Positions 5,873-13,607 of a stretch of 14,952 nt of DNA are shown one piece after another (the first letter of the stretch is position 1; every line of letters begins with the position of its first letter). The notes under the pieces were generated by a model. The model ran no database searches. It was given only the letters and a program-made list of their open reading frames with translations, and was not told where the DNA came from. The stretch is from contig JASBZN010000017.1 of NCBI GenBank assembly GCA_029983435.1, positions 1-14,952 of the forward strand, given 5' to 3'. A program made the position numbers and the translations under genes. Source of the stretch: Urinicoccus sp. GTDB lineage: Bacteria; Bacillota; Clostridia; Tissierellales; Peptoniphilaceae.

Positions 5873-6388
5873 TTATTCATATTGAATAACAGAATAAACC
5901 GGCGTAGGTTCCACAAGTTTTCTTCCCTCTAAGTCCATTAACTCAATTAAATAAGAAAAAGCAACGACTTCTCCGCCAATTTCTTCAATGAGTGCTTTAG
6001 CGGCTGTAGAGGTCCCCCCTGTGGCCAAAAGGTCATCCACCACCAAAATCTTACTTCCTTTTGGAAAGATATCTCGTTGAATTTCTAGGGCATCTTCCCC
6101 ATATTCCAAACTATAGCTTTTCTTTACAACGTCCCCTACAAGTTTGCCTGTCTTCCGAATGGGAACAAAGCCACATCCCATTTTTGCAGCCATGGCAGCC
6201 CCCATAATAAATCCTCGAGCTTCCACTCCTGCTATTAGGTCAAAATCGTGGTCTTTCGCCCCTTCTACCATAACATCTATGGCCTCTTGAAAACTTTCTT
6301 TATTGGCTAAAAGAGGGTTAATGTCCCGGAAAATAATTCCTTTTTTTGGATAGTCTTTTAATGAACGAATCGATTTTTCTAAATCCAT
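5873..6388 (-). CDS. apt: Adenine phosphoribosyltransferase
   Basis: Purine salvage enzyme converting adenine and PRPP to AMP and pyrophosphate in the cytosol. The 171-residue length is typical. The N-terminal KDYPKKGIIFRDINPLL (11-27) is the family signature for adenine-type enzymes, GVEARGF (54-60) forms part of the active site, and VVDDLLATGGTST (116-128) is the PRPP-binding motif with both acidic residues intact. The start is fixed by AGGAG in TAGGAGAAAATATG, where the TAG is the stop codon of the upstream phosphatase gene, so the two genes are tightly linked. Its place in a glycolytic operon links AMP production to energy metabolism; that is inference. No defects are seen. Confidence 0.96.
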   Translation of the reverse strand: MDLEKSIRSLKDYPKKGIIFRDINPLLANKESFQEAIDVMVEGAKDHDFDLIAGVEARGFIMGAAMAAKMGCGFVPIRKTGKLVGDVVKKSYSLEYGEDALEIQRDIFPKGSKILVVDDLLATGGTSTAAKALIEEIGGEVVAFSYLIELMDLEGRKLVEPTPVYSVIQYE

Positions 6389-6396
6389 ATTTTCTC

Positions 6397-6813
6397 CTAT
6401 TTATTTCTTTCCACCTTGTGAATACTGCCCATGGGAACGTGCTCACTTCGCCCAGTAAATTCCCAAATTATTTGGGAAATATAGGGCTCATGGCTAATCA
6501 CGCAAATAATCTCTTCTCGAACTTCTTCTGCGCACTCTAAAAGAGCCCAACTTCCCGTCACTTCCTTAAAGGTCTTTGCTTCTACTGGAACTCCTGTCAA
6601 GTCATGGAGAACTTTGGCTGTTTGCTTGGCCCTATAAAGAGGGGAAGAAAAAATGCGAAAGTTCTTCCCCTTAAGCTCTTGGCTTAATTCCAAAAACTTG
6701 CCTTCCAGTTCCTTTAGGCCTTCTTTAGACACATAGCGGTCTCGATCTTTTAGAGGGAATCCTCTTTCATCAAAGTCCACCGTTTTTCCGTGACGAATCA
6801 GATAGAAAATCAC
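6397..6813 (-). CDS. SixA-like histidine phosphatase, GTG start
   Basis: A small member of the histidine phosphatase superfamily. RHG (7-9) supplies the nucleophilic His8, SSPLYRAKQTA (56-66) the second phosphate-binding arginine, and ISHEP (106-110) the second catalytic histidine. At 138 residues it is far shorter than cofactor-dependent phosphoglycerate mutase (about 230-250) and lacks its cap insertions. This matches SixA-type phosphohistidine phosphatases (about 160 residues). The start codon is GTG, overlapping the enolase stop as GTGA with almost no Shine-Dalgarno sequence, so it is probably translated by coupling to eno. Its stop overlaps the apt RBS. A glycolytic mutase role is unlikely, since gpmI is in the same operon. 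The substrate, a phosphohistidine protein or a small phospho-metabolite, is unknown. Confidence 0.85.
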   Translation of the reverse strand: MIFYLIRHGKTVDFDERGFPLKDRDRYVSKEGLKELEGKFLELSQELKGKNFRIFSSPLYRAKQTAKVLHDLTGVPVEAKTFKEVTGSWALLECAEEVREEIICVISHEPYISQIIWEFTGRSEHVPMGSIHKVERNK

Positions 6814-8090
6814 CGGACTAACCGTTCTTTCCCAACATAATGACCTAAACCAGCCAGCTCATGCTCAATTCTCAAGAGTTCATTGTACTTAGCTAGACGG
6901 TCACTCCGACAAGGTGCTCCTGTCTTTATTTGTCCACAGCCTACTGCTACAGCTAAATCTGCAATGGTAGCATCTTCTGTTTCTCCACTTCGGTGACTAA
7001 TAACAGCTGTCATGCCATGGCGATGGGCCAAATCAACTGCTGCCATGGTTTCTGTCAAACTTCCAATTTGGTTGAGTTTAATTAAGATAGAGTTGGCTAC
7101 CTTTTCGTCAATTCCCTTTTCCAAACGTTTGGTATTGGTTACAAAAAGGTCGTCTCCTACTAGTTGGATCTTATCTCCTAGGCGGCGAGTTAAAACAGCC
7201 CAGCCTTCCCAGTCATCTTCGTTTAGGCCGTCTTCAATAGAAATAATGGGGTATTTTTTAATTAGTTCTTCATACCAATCCACCATTTCTTCCGCTGTTT
7301 TTTCTTTTCCTTCTCCTTCTAAACGGTAGCTTTTGCTTTTTTCATCATAAAGTTCAGAAGCAGCCACATCCAAGGCCAAATAAACATCTTCTCCAGCCTT
7401 ATAGCCTGCTTTTTCTATTCCCTTTACAATAAGTTCTAGGGCCTTTTCATTGCTCTCAATATTAGGAGCAAATCCCCCTTCATCCCCAACGGCTGTGGAA
7501 AGACCTGCTTCTTTTAAAACAGCTTTTAAGGAATGGTAAACTTCCGCACCTATTTGCAGAGCTTGAGCAAATGTTTCTGCTTTTAAGGGCATAATCATAA
7601 ACTCTTGAATGTCTACATTGTTGTCGGCATGTTCTCCACCATTTAAGATATTCATCATGGGTACTGGTAAGACTCTAGCACAAGGTCCTCCAAGATATTG
7701 GTAAAGAGGTAGACCCAATTCATCTGCTGCAGCCTTGGCCACTGCTAGGGAAATTCCCAAAATGGCATTGGCACCAAATTTTGACTTGTTTTCTGTCCCG
7801 TCTAATTCGATGAGGGCTTCATCAATCCCCAATTGGTCTGTAACATCCATTCCATAAAGTTCTTCTGCCAAAGTGGTGTTAATTCCTTCAATAGCCTTTT
7901 CAACACCCTTACCCATGTAGCGCTTGCCACCATCTCTTAATTCCACTGCTTCATGGCTTCCTGTAGATGCTCCAGAAGGAACAATTGCTCGTCCCCGGCC
8001 TCCTAATTCGGTAACAACTTCCACTTCAACCGTCGGGTTCCCTCTGGAATCCAAAACTTCTAGTGCGTCTATTGATACGATACGACTCAT
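6810..8090 (-). CDS. eno: Enolase (phosphopyruvate hydratase)
   Basis: Cytosolic Mg-dependent enzyme converting 2-phosphoglycerate to phosphoenolpyruvate. At 426 residues it is full length. Visible are the N-terminal DSRGNPTVE (14-22), the mobile loop SGASTGS (39-45), GDEGGFAPN (202-210) with the general acid/base glutamate E204, metal ligands D241 (ALDVAASE), E286 (SIEDGL) and D313 (VGDDLF), the signature ILIKLNQIGSLTET (335-348) with catalytic K338, and SHRSGETED (365-373). The ATG overlaps the gpmI stop as ATGA (8087-8090), and a GGAGGAAG-type RBS lies within the gpmI end. It overlaps the downstream phosphatase by 4 nt. All catalytic residues are intact. Confidence 0.99.
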   Translation of the reverse strand: MSRIVSIDALEVLDSRGNPTVEVEVVTELGGRGRAIVPSGASTGSHEAVELRDGGKRYMGKGVEKAIEGINTTLAEELYGMDVTDQLGIDEALIELDGTENKSKFGANAILGISLAVAKAAADELGLPLYQYLGGPCARVLPVPMMNILNGGEHADNNVDIQEFMIMPLKAETFAQALQIGAEVYHSLKAVLKEAGLSTAVGDEGGFAPNIESNEKALELIVKGIEKAGYKAGEDVYLALDVAASELYDEKSKSYRLEGEGKEKTAEEMVDWYEELIKKYPIISIEDGLNEDDWEGWAVLTRRLGDKIQLVGDDLFVTNTKRLEKGIDEKVANSILIKLNQIGSLTETMAAVDLAHRHGMTAVISHRSGETEDATIADLAVAVGCGQIKTGAPCRSDRLAKYNELLRIEHELAGLGHYVGKERLVR

Positions 8091-9604
8091 ACTTCCTCCA
8101 TTCTTAAACTTTTCCCTGTCATTTCTTTTGGTTTTTCAAGACCCATTAAATCTAAGATCGTTGGAGCTAAATCACAAAGGGCTCCATCCTTTAATTTCCC
8201 CTGCATATGGTAGCCCATTAAGGGAACAAGATTTGTCGTATGACTGGTCATGGGTTCTTTCTTTTCATCTAACATGACTTCACAATTTCCATGGTCTGCT
8301 GTAATGAGGGCTTGTCCTTTTACCTGGTCAAGGGCATCAAGGATCCTTCCAAGACATTGATCCACCGTCTCTACCGCCTTCACTGCTGCAGGAATAACTC
8401 CTGTATGGCCTACCATATCTGGGTTGGCGAAGTTCAATAAAATAAAATCATATTGACTCGTTAAGATTTCTTGGACTAGTTTGTCCGTTACTTCCACCGC
8501 ACTCATCTCTGGTTTTAAATCATAGGTTGCCACTTTAGGAGAAGGAACTAAAATCCGGTCCTCTCCCTCGTTAGGTAACTCTACCCCACCATTAAAAAAG
8601 AAAGTAACATGGGCGTATTTTTCCGTCTCAGCAATCCGCAATTGTTTTTTTCCACAATGAGCCAGGTAAGCTCCCAGAGTGTTTGTGATTTTTTCTTCCG
8701 GATAGATAATATGAACCCCTTCAATGGCCTGATCATAGTTTGTCATACAGGTAAAATATCCTTGATAGACAAAAGGCCTATCAAAGAAGACAAAATTTTT
8801 ATCCACAATGGCCCTAGTTAGTTGCCGGGCCCTGTCTGGTCTAAAATTATAAAAGACAATACTGTCTTCTGAATCCATACCTGGATAGTCTGGCGCCACC
8901 ATGGCTTGGACAAACTCATCCGTCTCTCCTGCTTGGTACTTGTCTTTAAGTTTTTTACAAAAATCTTCTGTCTTCTCTCCTATTCCTTGAACCACAGCTC
9001 GGTAGGCCTTCTCTATGCGTTCATAGCGTTGGTCCCGGTCCATGGCATAGTAACGTCCTGTTACTGTGGCGATTTTTCCCACACCTAAAGATTGAATCTC
9101 TTCTTTTAAAGATTTTAAATCTTCATAGCCATCCTGGGGAGAAACATCTCTTCCGTCTAAAAAGGCATGAATATAAACATCTTTTAAGCCCATCTCTTTA
9201 CAGAGTTTTAAAATGGCTAAAAGATGTCTTTGGTGGGAATGAACACCCCCTTTAGATAAAAGCCCCATTAAATGAAGACCCTTCTTTTTGTCCAAGGCTT
9301 CTTGAAGGGCCTGTCTTAAAACCGGTTTTTGATAAAAATCTCCCTGGGCAATATCCCGGTCAATTTTTGTAAGATTTTGGTAGACAATCCGTCCTGCGCC
9401 AATATTCATATGACCCACTTCAGAATTTCCCATTTGTCCTTGGGGTAGGCCAACTGCTTGGCCACTGGCTTCAAGCTTGGCTTGAGGACATGTCTCCTGC
9501 AAGCGGTCCAGGTTTGGTGTATGAGCCAGAGTCACAGCATTTCCTGGCCCTGGGTTTGTCAAGCCAAAGCCATCTAAAATCATTAAAAGAACCGGACTAG
9601 TCAT
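8087..9604 (-). CDS. gpmI: 2,3-bisphosphoglycerate-independent phosphoglycerate mutase
   Basis: Mn-dependent enzyme of the alkaline phosphatase fold that interconverts 3- and 2-phosphoglycerate. At 505 residues it has normal length (about 510). The N-terminal MILDGFG carries metal ligand D11, and QMGNSEVGHMNIGAGR (57-72) contains the phosphoserine nucleophile S61. GGVHSHQRH and the C-terminal TADHGNCE contribute further metal and substrate ligands. The ATG lies 8 nt inside the end of tpiA and is preceded by GAGGAAGTAAGGA within the tpiA C-terminal codons, so translation is coupled. It overlaps eno by 4 nt. It provides the mutase step between pgk and eno in this operon. No anomalies. Confidence 0.98.
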   Translation of the reverse strand: MTSPVLLMILDGFGLTNPGPGNAVTLAHTPNLDRLQETCPQAKLEASGQAVGLPQGQMGNSEVGHMNIGAGRIVYQNLTKIDRDIAQGDFYQKPVLRQALQEALDKKKGLHLMGLLSKGGVHSHQRHLLAILKLCKEMGLKDVYIHAFLDGRDVSPQDGYEDLKSLKEEIQSLGVGKIATVTGRYYAMDRDQRYERIEKAYRAVVQGIGEKTEDFCKKLKDKYQAGETDEFVQAMVAPDYPGMDSEDSIVFYNFRPDRARQLTRAIVDKNFVFFDRPFVYQGYFTCMTNYDQAIEGVHIIYPEEKITNTLGAYLAHCGKKQLRIAETEKYAHVTFFFNGGVELPNEGEDRILVPSPKVATYDLKPEMSAVEVTDKLVQEILTSQYDFILLNFANPDMVGHTGVIPAAVKAVETVDQCLGRILDALDQVKGQALITADHGNCEVMLDEKKEPMTSHTTNLVPLMGYHMQGKLKDGALCDLAPTILDLMGLEKPKEMTGKSLRMEEV

Positions 9605-10358
9605 TCCTTACTTCCTCTATCATCTGATGAAAATCCTTTGCCTTTAGGGAGGCTCCTCCCACTAAGGCTCCATCAATATTTTCTTTCTTCATAAAATCTG
9701 CAATGTTTTCGGGTTTCACAGACCCTCCATAGAGAATCCGCATCTTGTCAGCCAAGTCACTACCATAGTCCTTTTCCACCCATTCCCGGATAGTTCGACA
9801 CATGTCTTCGGCATCTTCTGGTGTGGCAGCTTGTCCTGACCCTATGGCCCAAATAGGCTCATAGGCAATCACCAAGTCTTGAATGGCATCCTTATCTAGA
9901 CCCACTAGAGCCCGATGGACTTGACCTTCAATCCGCTTCTTGGCTTCTCCTGCTTGCCTTTTTTCCAGGCTTTCTCCAACACAGAGGATGGGTTTAATTC
10001 CCGTTTCTACAGCTTTTTTTAGCTTTTTTTCAATTTGACTGTTGTTTTCCAAATAAATTGTTCTGCGTTCGGAATGCCCGATAATGCAGTAGCTAACACC
10101 AATTTCTTTTAGCATATCCCAGGAAATTTCCCCAGTAAAGGCTCCCTGGTCTTCGCTACTCATATTTTGTGCTCCCAGCTCATAGCCTGTTCCCTTTAAT
10201 TTTTCCGATAAAAGAGGGAGACAGAGATAGTTGGGAATTAAAATAGCTTCCACAGATTCTGGACAGTTACCAAAGCTTAAAAGTTCTTCCACCATCTCTT
10301 TTGCTTGGCTCAGTTTTAAATTCATCTTCCAATTTCCAGCAACAATGGGTTTACGCAT
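9597..10358 (-). CDS. tpiA: Triosephosphate isomerase
   Basis: Interconverts dihydroxyacetone phosphate and glyceraldehyde 3-phosphate; cytosolic dimer of TIM barrels. The chosen start is the ATG at 10358, giving MRKPIVAGNWKMN and 253 residues. An in-frame ATG 24 nt upstream (10382) would add eight residues lacking family similarity, whereas AAAGGAG sits 6 nt before the chosen codon. Catalytic residues are K11 (NWKMN), H95 (IIGHSERR) and E167 (AYEPIWAIGSG), and the phosphate-binding YGGSVKP and GALVGGASL are present. The start overlaps the pgk stop by 8 nt (10351-10358), and the end overlaps gpmI by 8 nt. All active-site positions are intact. Confidence 0.98.
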   Translation of the reverse strand: MRKPIVAGNWKMNLKLSQAKEMVEELLSFGNCPESVEAILIPNYLCLPLLSEKLKGTGYELGAQNMSSEDQGAFTGEISWDMLKEIGVSYCIIGHSERRTIYLENNSQIEKKLKKAVETGIKPILCVGESLEKRQAGEAKKRIEGQVHRALVGLDKDAIQDLVIAYEPIWAIGSGQAATPEDAEDMCRTIREWVEKDYGSDLADKMRILYGGSVKPENIADFMKKENIDGALVGGASLKAKDFHQMIEEVRND

Positions 10359-11541
10359 TCCGGCTCCTTTCCACAGCTTCAATCCCTGGTAGGACTTTGC
10401 CTTCTAAAAGTTCCAGACTGGCGCCTCCTCCTGTTGAGATGTGGTCAATTTCATCTGCCAAGCCAATTTGTTCAATTGCTGCAGCAGAATCCCCTCCGCC
10501 AACGATACTAAAAGCGGGGCTTTCAGCTAAGGCCTTGGCAATCGCTTCTGTTCCCTTATGGAAAGGAGGAATTTCAAAGGCTCCAGCAGGTCCATTCCAA
10601 ACCACCGTCTTTGCTGTCATTAATAAGTTTTTAATCCGTTCAATGGTTTGAGGCCCAATATCAAAGCCTGCTAAATCTGTTCCAATATCTTCAATTGCTA
10701 CAACCTTGGAGGAAACATCTCTTTCTAATTTTTTTGCCACAACCACATCAATAGGTAGGACAAATTCGATGTCCTTGTCGGAAATTTTTTCCATAATTTC
10801 TCGAGCCAGGTCTAACTTGTCGTCCTCAACTAAAGATTTTCCAACTTCTAGACCCATGGCTTTTAAAAAGGTGAAGGCCATGGCTCCAACAACAACAAGC
10901 CCGTCCACCTTATCTATCAGGTTTTCTAAAATGCCAATCTTATCACTTACCTTGGCTCCACCTAAAATAGCAACATAGGGTCTTTCTGGTTCTGTCAACA
11001 CAGGTGCAAAGGCCTTGAGTTCTTTTTCCACTAATTTCCCCACATAACTAGGAAGTCTTTGGGCTAAACCCACATTCGAAGCATGGGCCCGGTGGCTAGT
11101 TCCAAAGGCGTCGTTGACAAAGACTTCTCCTAGGCTTGCAAGTTCTTCTGCAAAAGCATCGTCGTTACTTTCTTCTCCCTTAGAAAACCGGGTGTTTTCT
11201 AAAAGGGCTACTTCCCCTTCTTTTAATTCTTTCACCCAATTTTTCACATCTGGAGAAACAACTTGGTCATCCTTTAAAAATTGAACGGGTCCACCTAAAA
11301 ATTCTGCCAATTTCTTAGCCACAGGAGCTAAAGAAAACTCTTCTTTCGCCTCTCCCTTAGGTCGTCCAAGGTGGCTCATTAAAACCACCTTGGCTCCATG
11401 GTCTCTTAAATATTCAATGGTTTCTAAGGACCGTTCAATCCTAGTAGTGTCAGTAATTTCTCCATCTTTCATGGGAACATTAAAATCCACCCGAACCAGG
11501 ACTGTCTTCCCCTTAAACTTTCCTTGATCTAATGTCTTCAT
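10351..11541 (-). CDS. pgk: Phosphoglycerate kinase
   Basis: Transfers phosphate from 1,3-bisphosphoglycerate to ADP, the first ATP-yielding step of glycolysis. At 396 residues it is full length and two-domain. RVDFNVP (17-23), DTTRIERSLETI (31-42), SHLGRPKG (56-63) and the basic-patch SHRAHASN bind the triose substrate. AILGGAKVSDKI and the C-terminal GGGDSAAA (about 348-355) bind nucleotide. The start is supported by AAGGGGG a few bases upstream in the 9-nt gap after gap. It overlaps tpiA by 8 nt. Ordinary in all respects. Confidence 0.99.
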   Translation of the reverse strand: MKTLDQGKFKGKTVLVRVDFNVPMKDGEITDTTRIERSLETIEYLRDHGAKVVLMSHLGRPKGEAKEEFSLAPVAKKLAEFLGGPVQFLKDDQVVSPDVKNWVKELKEGEVALLENTRFSKGEESNDDAFAEELASLGEVFVNDAFGTSHRAHASNVGLAQRLPSYVGKLVEKELKAFAPVLTEPERPYVAILGGAKVSDKIGILENLIDKVDGLVVVGAMAFTFLKAMGLEVGKSLVEDDKLDLAREIMEKISDKDIEFVLPIDVVVAKKLERDVSSKVVAIEDIGTDLAGFDIGPQTIERIKNLLMTAKTVVWNGPAGAFEIPPFHKGTEAIAKALAESPAFSIVGGGDSAAAIEQIGLADEIDHISTGGGASLELLEGKVLPGIEAVERSRNA

Positions 11542-11550
11542 ATTGCCCCC

Positions 11551-12609
11551 TTATAGGCTCCGAGCTACCATTTCTGTTAAATCAATTACTCTTTGTGAAT
11601 AGCCCCATTCATTGTCATACCAGCTAACAAGTTTTACCAAACGGTCTTTTACTAGGGTTAATTCTGCATCAAAGATGGAAGATCTTGGATCTTTAATAAT
11701 ATCTGTAGATACAATCGGTTCTTCTGTATAGCCAATAATGCCCTTGTAGTCATTTTCTGAAGCATCTTTAATGGTTTGCTTAATTTCTTCCACACTAGCT
11801 TCTTTACTTAATTCAAAGGTAACATCCACAATAGACCCTGTTGGTACAGGAACTCTTAGGGCATAGCCAGTTAATTTTCCATCCACTTCAGGAATTACTT
11901 TCCCTACTGCTTTAGCTGCTCCTGTTGTAGTAGGAATGATGTTTTCCGCTCCAGCTCGAGCCCGCCGCATGTCTTTTTTGTGACGGTTATCATGGATGTT
12001 TTGGTCATTGGTGTAAGCGTGAACAGTCGTCATAAGGCCTCGTTCAATGCCAAAAGTATCTAAAATAACCTTGGTAATGGGTGCTAAACAGTTGGTGGTA
12101 CAAGATGCATTGGAAATAATATCATGTTTTTCAGGGTCGTAGTCCTTGTCATTTACCCCCATAACGATGGTAATATCTTCTCCCTTTACTGGCGCTGTAA
12201 AGACAACTTTTTTCGCTCCAGATTCCAAGTGCTTTTCTCCACCTTCGCGGTTGTTAAAAGCTCCTGTAGAGTCAATAACCAAGTCAATTCCCATGTCTTT
12301 CCAAGGGAGATCACTTGGATTGTCCCGGTCTGTCACGCGGATTTTTTTCCCGTCAATGACTAATCCGTCTTCCCAAATATCTACTTCCTTTTCAAACTTC
12401 CGATAGATGGTGTCATATCTCAATAAATGTGCCATCTTGTTTAAATCATCTGCATCATGATGGCCCCCATCTGTAGCTGGTTGCTTGGTGTTTTTCCCTC
12501 TCCAGTTAATACATGCTAGTTCAAAATCTACATGGTCTCTTTCAAAAATCCCACGTACAAGATCTCGTCCGATCCGTCCAAAACCATTTATTGCTACACG
12601 AATTGTCAT
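11551..12609 (-). CDS. gap: Glyceraldehyde-3-phosphate dehydrogenase, variant with insertion
   Basis: Oxidises and phosphorylates glyceraldehyde 3-phosphate to 1,3-bisphosphoglycerate. NGFGRIGR (8-15) is the dinucleotide-binding loop, SNASCTTNCLAP (166-177) holds the catalytic Cys170, and His197 (TTVHAYTND) lies the standard 27 residues later. RRARAGAENIIPTTTGAA and SWYDNEWGYSQRV are typical. It is long, 352 residues against about 335. The extra length lies mostly after beta-strand 2, where the usual IND-LT-D is replaced by INWRGKNT followed by a Gly/His/Asp-rich segment (about 37-54). The Asp that normally contacts the NAD adenosine ribose is thus replaced by Trp36/Arg37, so cofactor use may differ from classic NAD enzymes. 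A one-residue expansion near DNRHKKDMRRAR (about 205-216) is also seen. It is the first gene of the operon, with AAGGGAGG before the ATG. Confidence 0.95.
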   Translation of the reverse strand: MTIRVAINGFGRIGRDLVRGIFERDHVDFELACINWRGKNTKQPATDGGHHDADDLNKMAHLLRYDTIYRKFEKEVDIWEDGLVIDGKKIRVTDRDNPSDLPWKDMGIDLVIDSTGAFNNREGGEKHLESGAKKVVFTAPVKGEDITIVMGVNDKDYDPEKHDIISNASCTTNCLAPITKVILDTFGIERGLMTTVHAYTNDQNIHDNRHKKDMRRARAGAENIIPTTTGAAKAVGKVIPEVDGKLTGYALRVPVPTGSIVDVTFELSKEASVEEIKQTIKDASENDYKGIIGYTEEPIVSTDIIKDPRSSIFDAELTLVKDRLVKLVSWYDNEWGYSQRVIDLTEMVARSL

Positions 12610-12670
12610 TGTTTCCTCCCTTTTTTCTTAAGTGTTTTCTCTTAAAAACAGTCAATAATTTTCTCTTTTC

Positions 12671-12698
12671 ATAGTACCATATGATGGACTTTTGTCAA
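12671..12698 (-). promoter_or_regulatory. Promoter of the gap-pgk-tpiA-gpmI-eno operon
   Basis: On the minus strand TTGACA (12693-12698) and TACTAT (12671-12676) are spaced 16 bp. The predicted start near 12664 gives a leader of about 55 nt, containing a weak A/T hairpin (TTTTTAAG with CTTAAGAAAA) just before the RBS AAGGGAGG. A short CCAT-cat-ATGG symmetry lies in the spacer. No CggR-type operator or cggR gene is seen upstream. Confidence 0.7.
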
Positions 12699-12836
12699 GG
12701 TTTCGCCCTCTTTCACGCCTTTTGAAATTTAGGTTTTTTACTTCCTCTAAAAAGTCCCATCCTCTTTTGACCGAAAGGCTTTTTTCTTTACAATTTTCCA
12801 ATGAATTTTTCTTCTATGTAATTTCTTCTCGCCTAT

Positions 12837-12866
12837 GTTAAAATAGGTTTATGAAAAGGAGGCTGA
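12837..12866 (+). promoter_or_regulatory. Extended -10 promoter and RBS of the barrel-protein gene
   Basis: TGTTAAAAT (12836-12844) is an extended -10 element (TGn-TAAAAT); no good -35 hexamer is present. AAAAGGAGG (12854-12862) is a strong ribosome-binding site 5 nt before the ATG at 12868. The transcript would have a very short leader of under 20 nt. Confidence 0.55.
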
Positions 12867-12867
12867 C

Positions 12868-13593
12868 ATGTCCGAACAAAAAAATAACAATAAAACAAAT
12901 AGATTCGTCCCAGAAATAAAGGGACACTTAAAAAACCATATTATCACCGTCCCCGAAAGCATTTATCGGGCCACTGGAATCAAGGTCTTGGGGACGCGGT
13001 TTAAGTCTCTTATTTTTTCTACAGATGTTGCCATCTTAGAAAACCATAATGCCCAAGCCGTAATGGCTGTCTACCCCTTCACCCCCCAATTGTCCATTAT
13101 TGATGCCATTTTAGACGTCAGTCAAGTCCCTGTATTTGTAGGTGTTGGCGGCGGCCTTACCTCTGGGCAAAGAACAGTAAATATCGCTCTTCATGCGGAA
13201 CTTCACGGAGCCCATGGCGTCGTTGTTAATGCTCCCATTAGCAATGACACCATTCATGACCTTTATGAAACCTTGGATATCCCCATTGTGGCCACTGTTG
13301 TGAGTTTATATGATGATGTCAAGGGAAAGGTGGACGCTGGAGCGCGGATTTTAAATGTTTCTGGTGGCAAAAACACCGCTAAACTTGTAGCTCAATTCCG
13401 TAAAGAACTAGGAGAAGAATTCCCAATTATTGCCACTGGTGGCGATGATGAAGAACAAATCCTAGAGACCATTGCAGCAGGGGCCAATGCCATTACCTAT
13501 ACCCCACCGACAACTGCTAGCCTCTTTACAGAAATTATGAAAAAATATCGCCTTGAAAAAAAGGAAGAATACCTTGATGAAGAAAAAGAATAG
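12868..13593 (+). CDS. TIM-barrel-like protein of unknown function
   Basis: I do not recognise a named family for this 241-residue protein. It has a soluble alpha/beta pattern with regularly spaced buried strands, VMAVYPF (65-71), VPVFVGVGGG (87-96), GVVVNAP (117-123), PIVATVVS (139-146), ARILNVSGG (159-167), PIIATGG (186-192) and AITYTPP (208-214). This is a (beta/alpha) barrel layout. The late SGG and TGG turns resemble phosphate-binding loops of ribulose-phosphate-binding barrels (TrpC, ThiE and PcrB types). An N-terminal Lys/Asn-rich leader and a highly charged tail (EKKEEYLDEEKE) flank it. There is no signal peptide. The gene is divergent from the gap operon and 14 nt upstream of an AI-2E-family gene, with which it is probably co-transcribed. 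A sugar-phosphate or nucleotide ligand is plausible; no function is claimed. Confidence 0.85.
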   Translation: MSEQKNNNKTNRFVPEIKGHLKNHIITVPESIYRATGIKVLGTRFKSLIFSTDVAILENHNAQAVMAVYPFTPQLSIIDAILDVSQVPVFVGVGGGLTSGQRTVNIALHAELHGAHGVVVNAPISNDTIHDLYETLDIPIVATVVSLYDDVKGKVDAGARILNVSGGKNTAKLVAQFRKELGEEFPIIATGGDDEEQILETIAAGANAITYTPPTTASLFTEIMKKYRLEKKEEYLDEEKE

Positions 13594-13607
13594 CCTAGGA
13601 GAAAACC

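Noticed and set aside
6397..6813. Cofactor-dependent phosphoglycerate mutase (gpmA/gpmB) as the identity of the short phosphatase.
   Set aside because: 138 residues is too short for the mutase fold with its cap, and gpmI in the same operon already supplies the reaction.
10359..10382. Alternative upstream ATG for tpiA adding eight residues.
   Set aside because: The added residues lack family similarity, and the AAAGGAG ribosome-binding site sits inside that extension, correctly spaced for the ATG at 10358.
12146..12406. Long open frames on the plus strand opposite gap, and similar ones opposite clpB, eno and pgk.
   Set aside because: They are antisense shadows of well-supported genes and carry no promoter, RBS or family similarity.
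12764..12775. Single CtsR-like heptad (TTTGACC) between gap and the barrel gene.
   Set aside because: No second heptad at 3-nt spacing; a single 7-mer is expected by chance.
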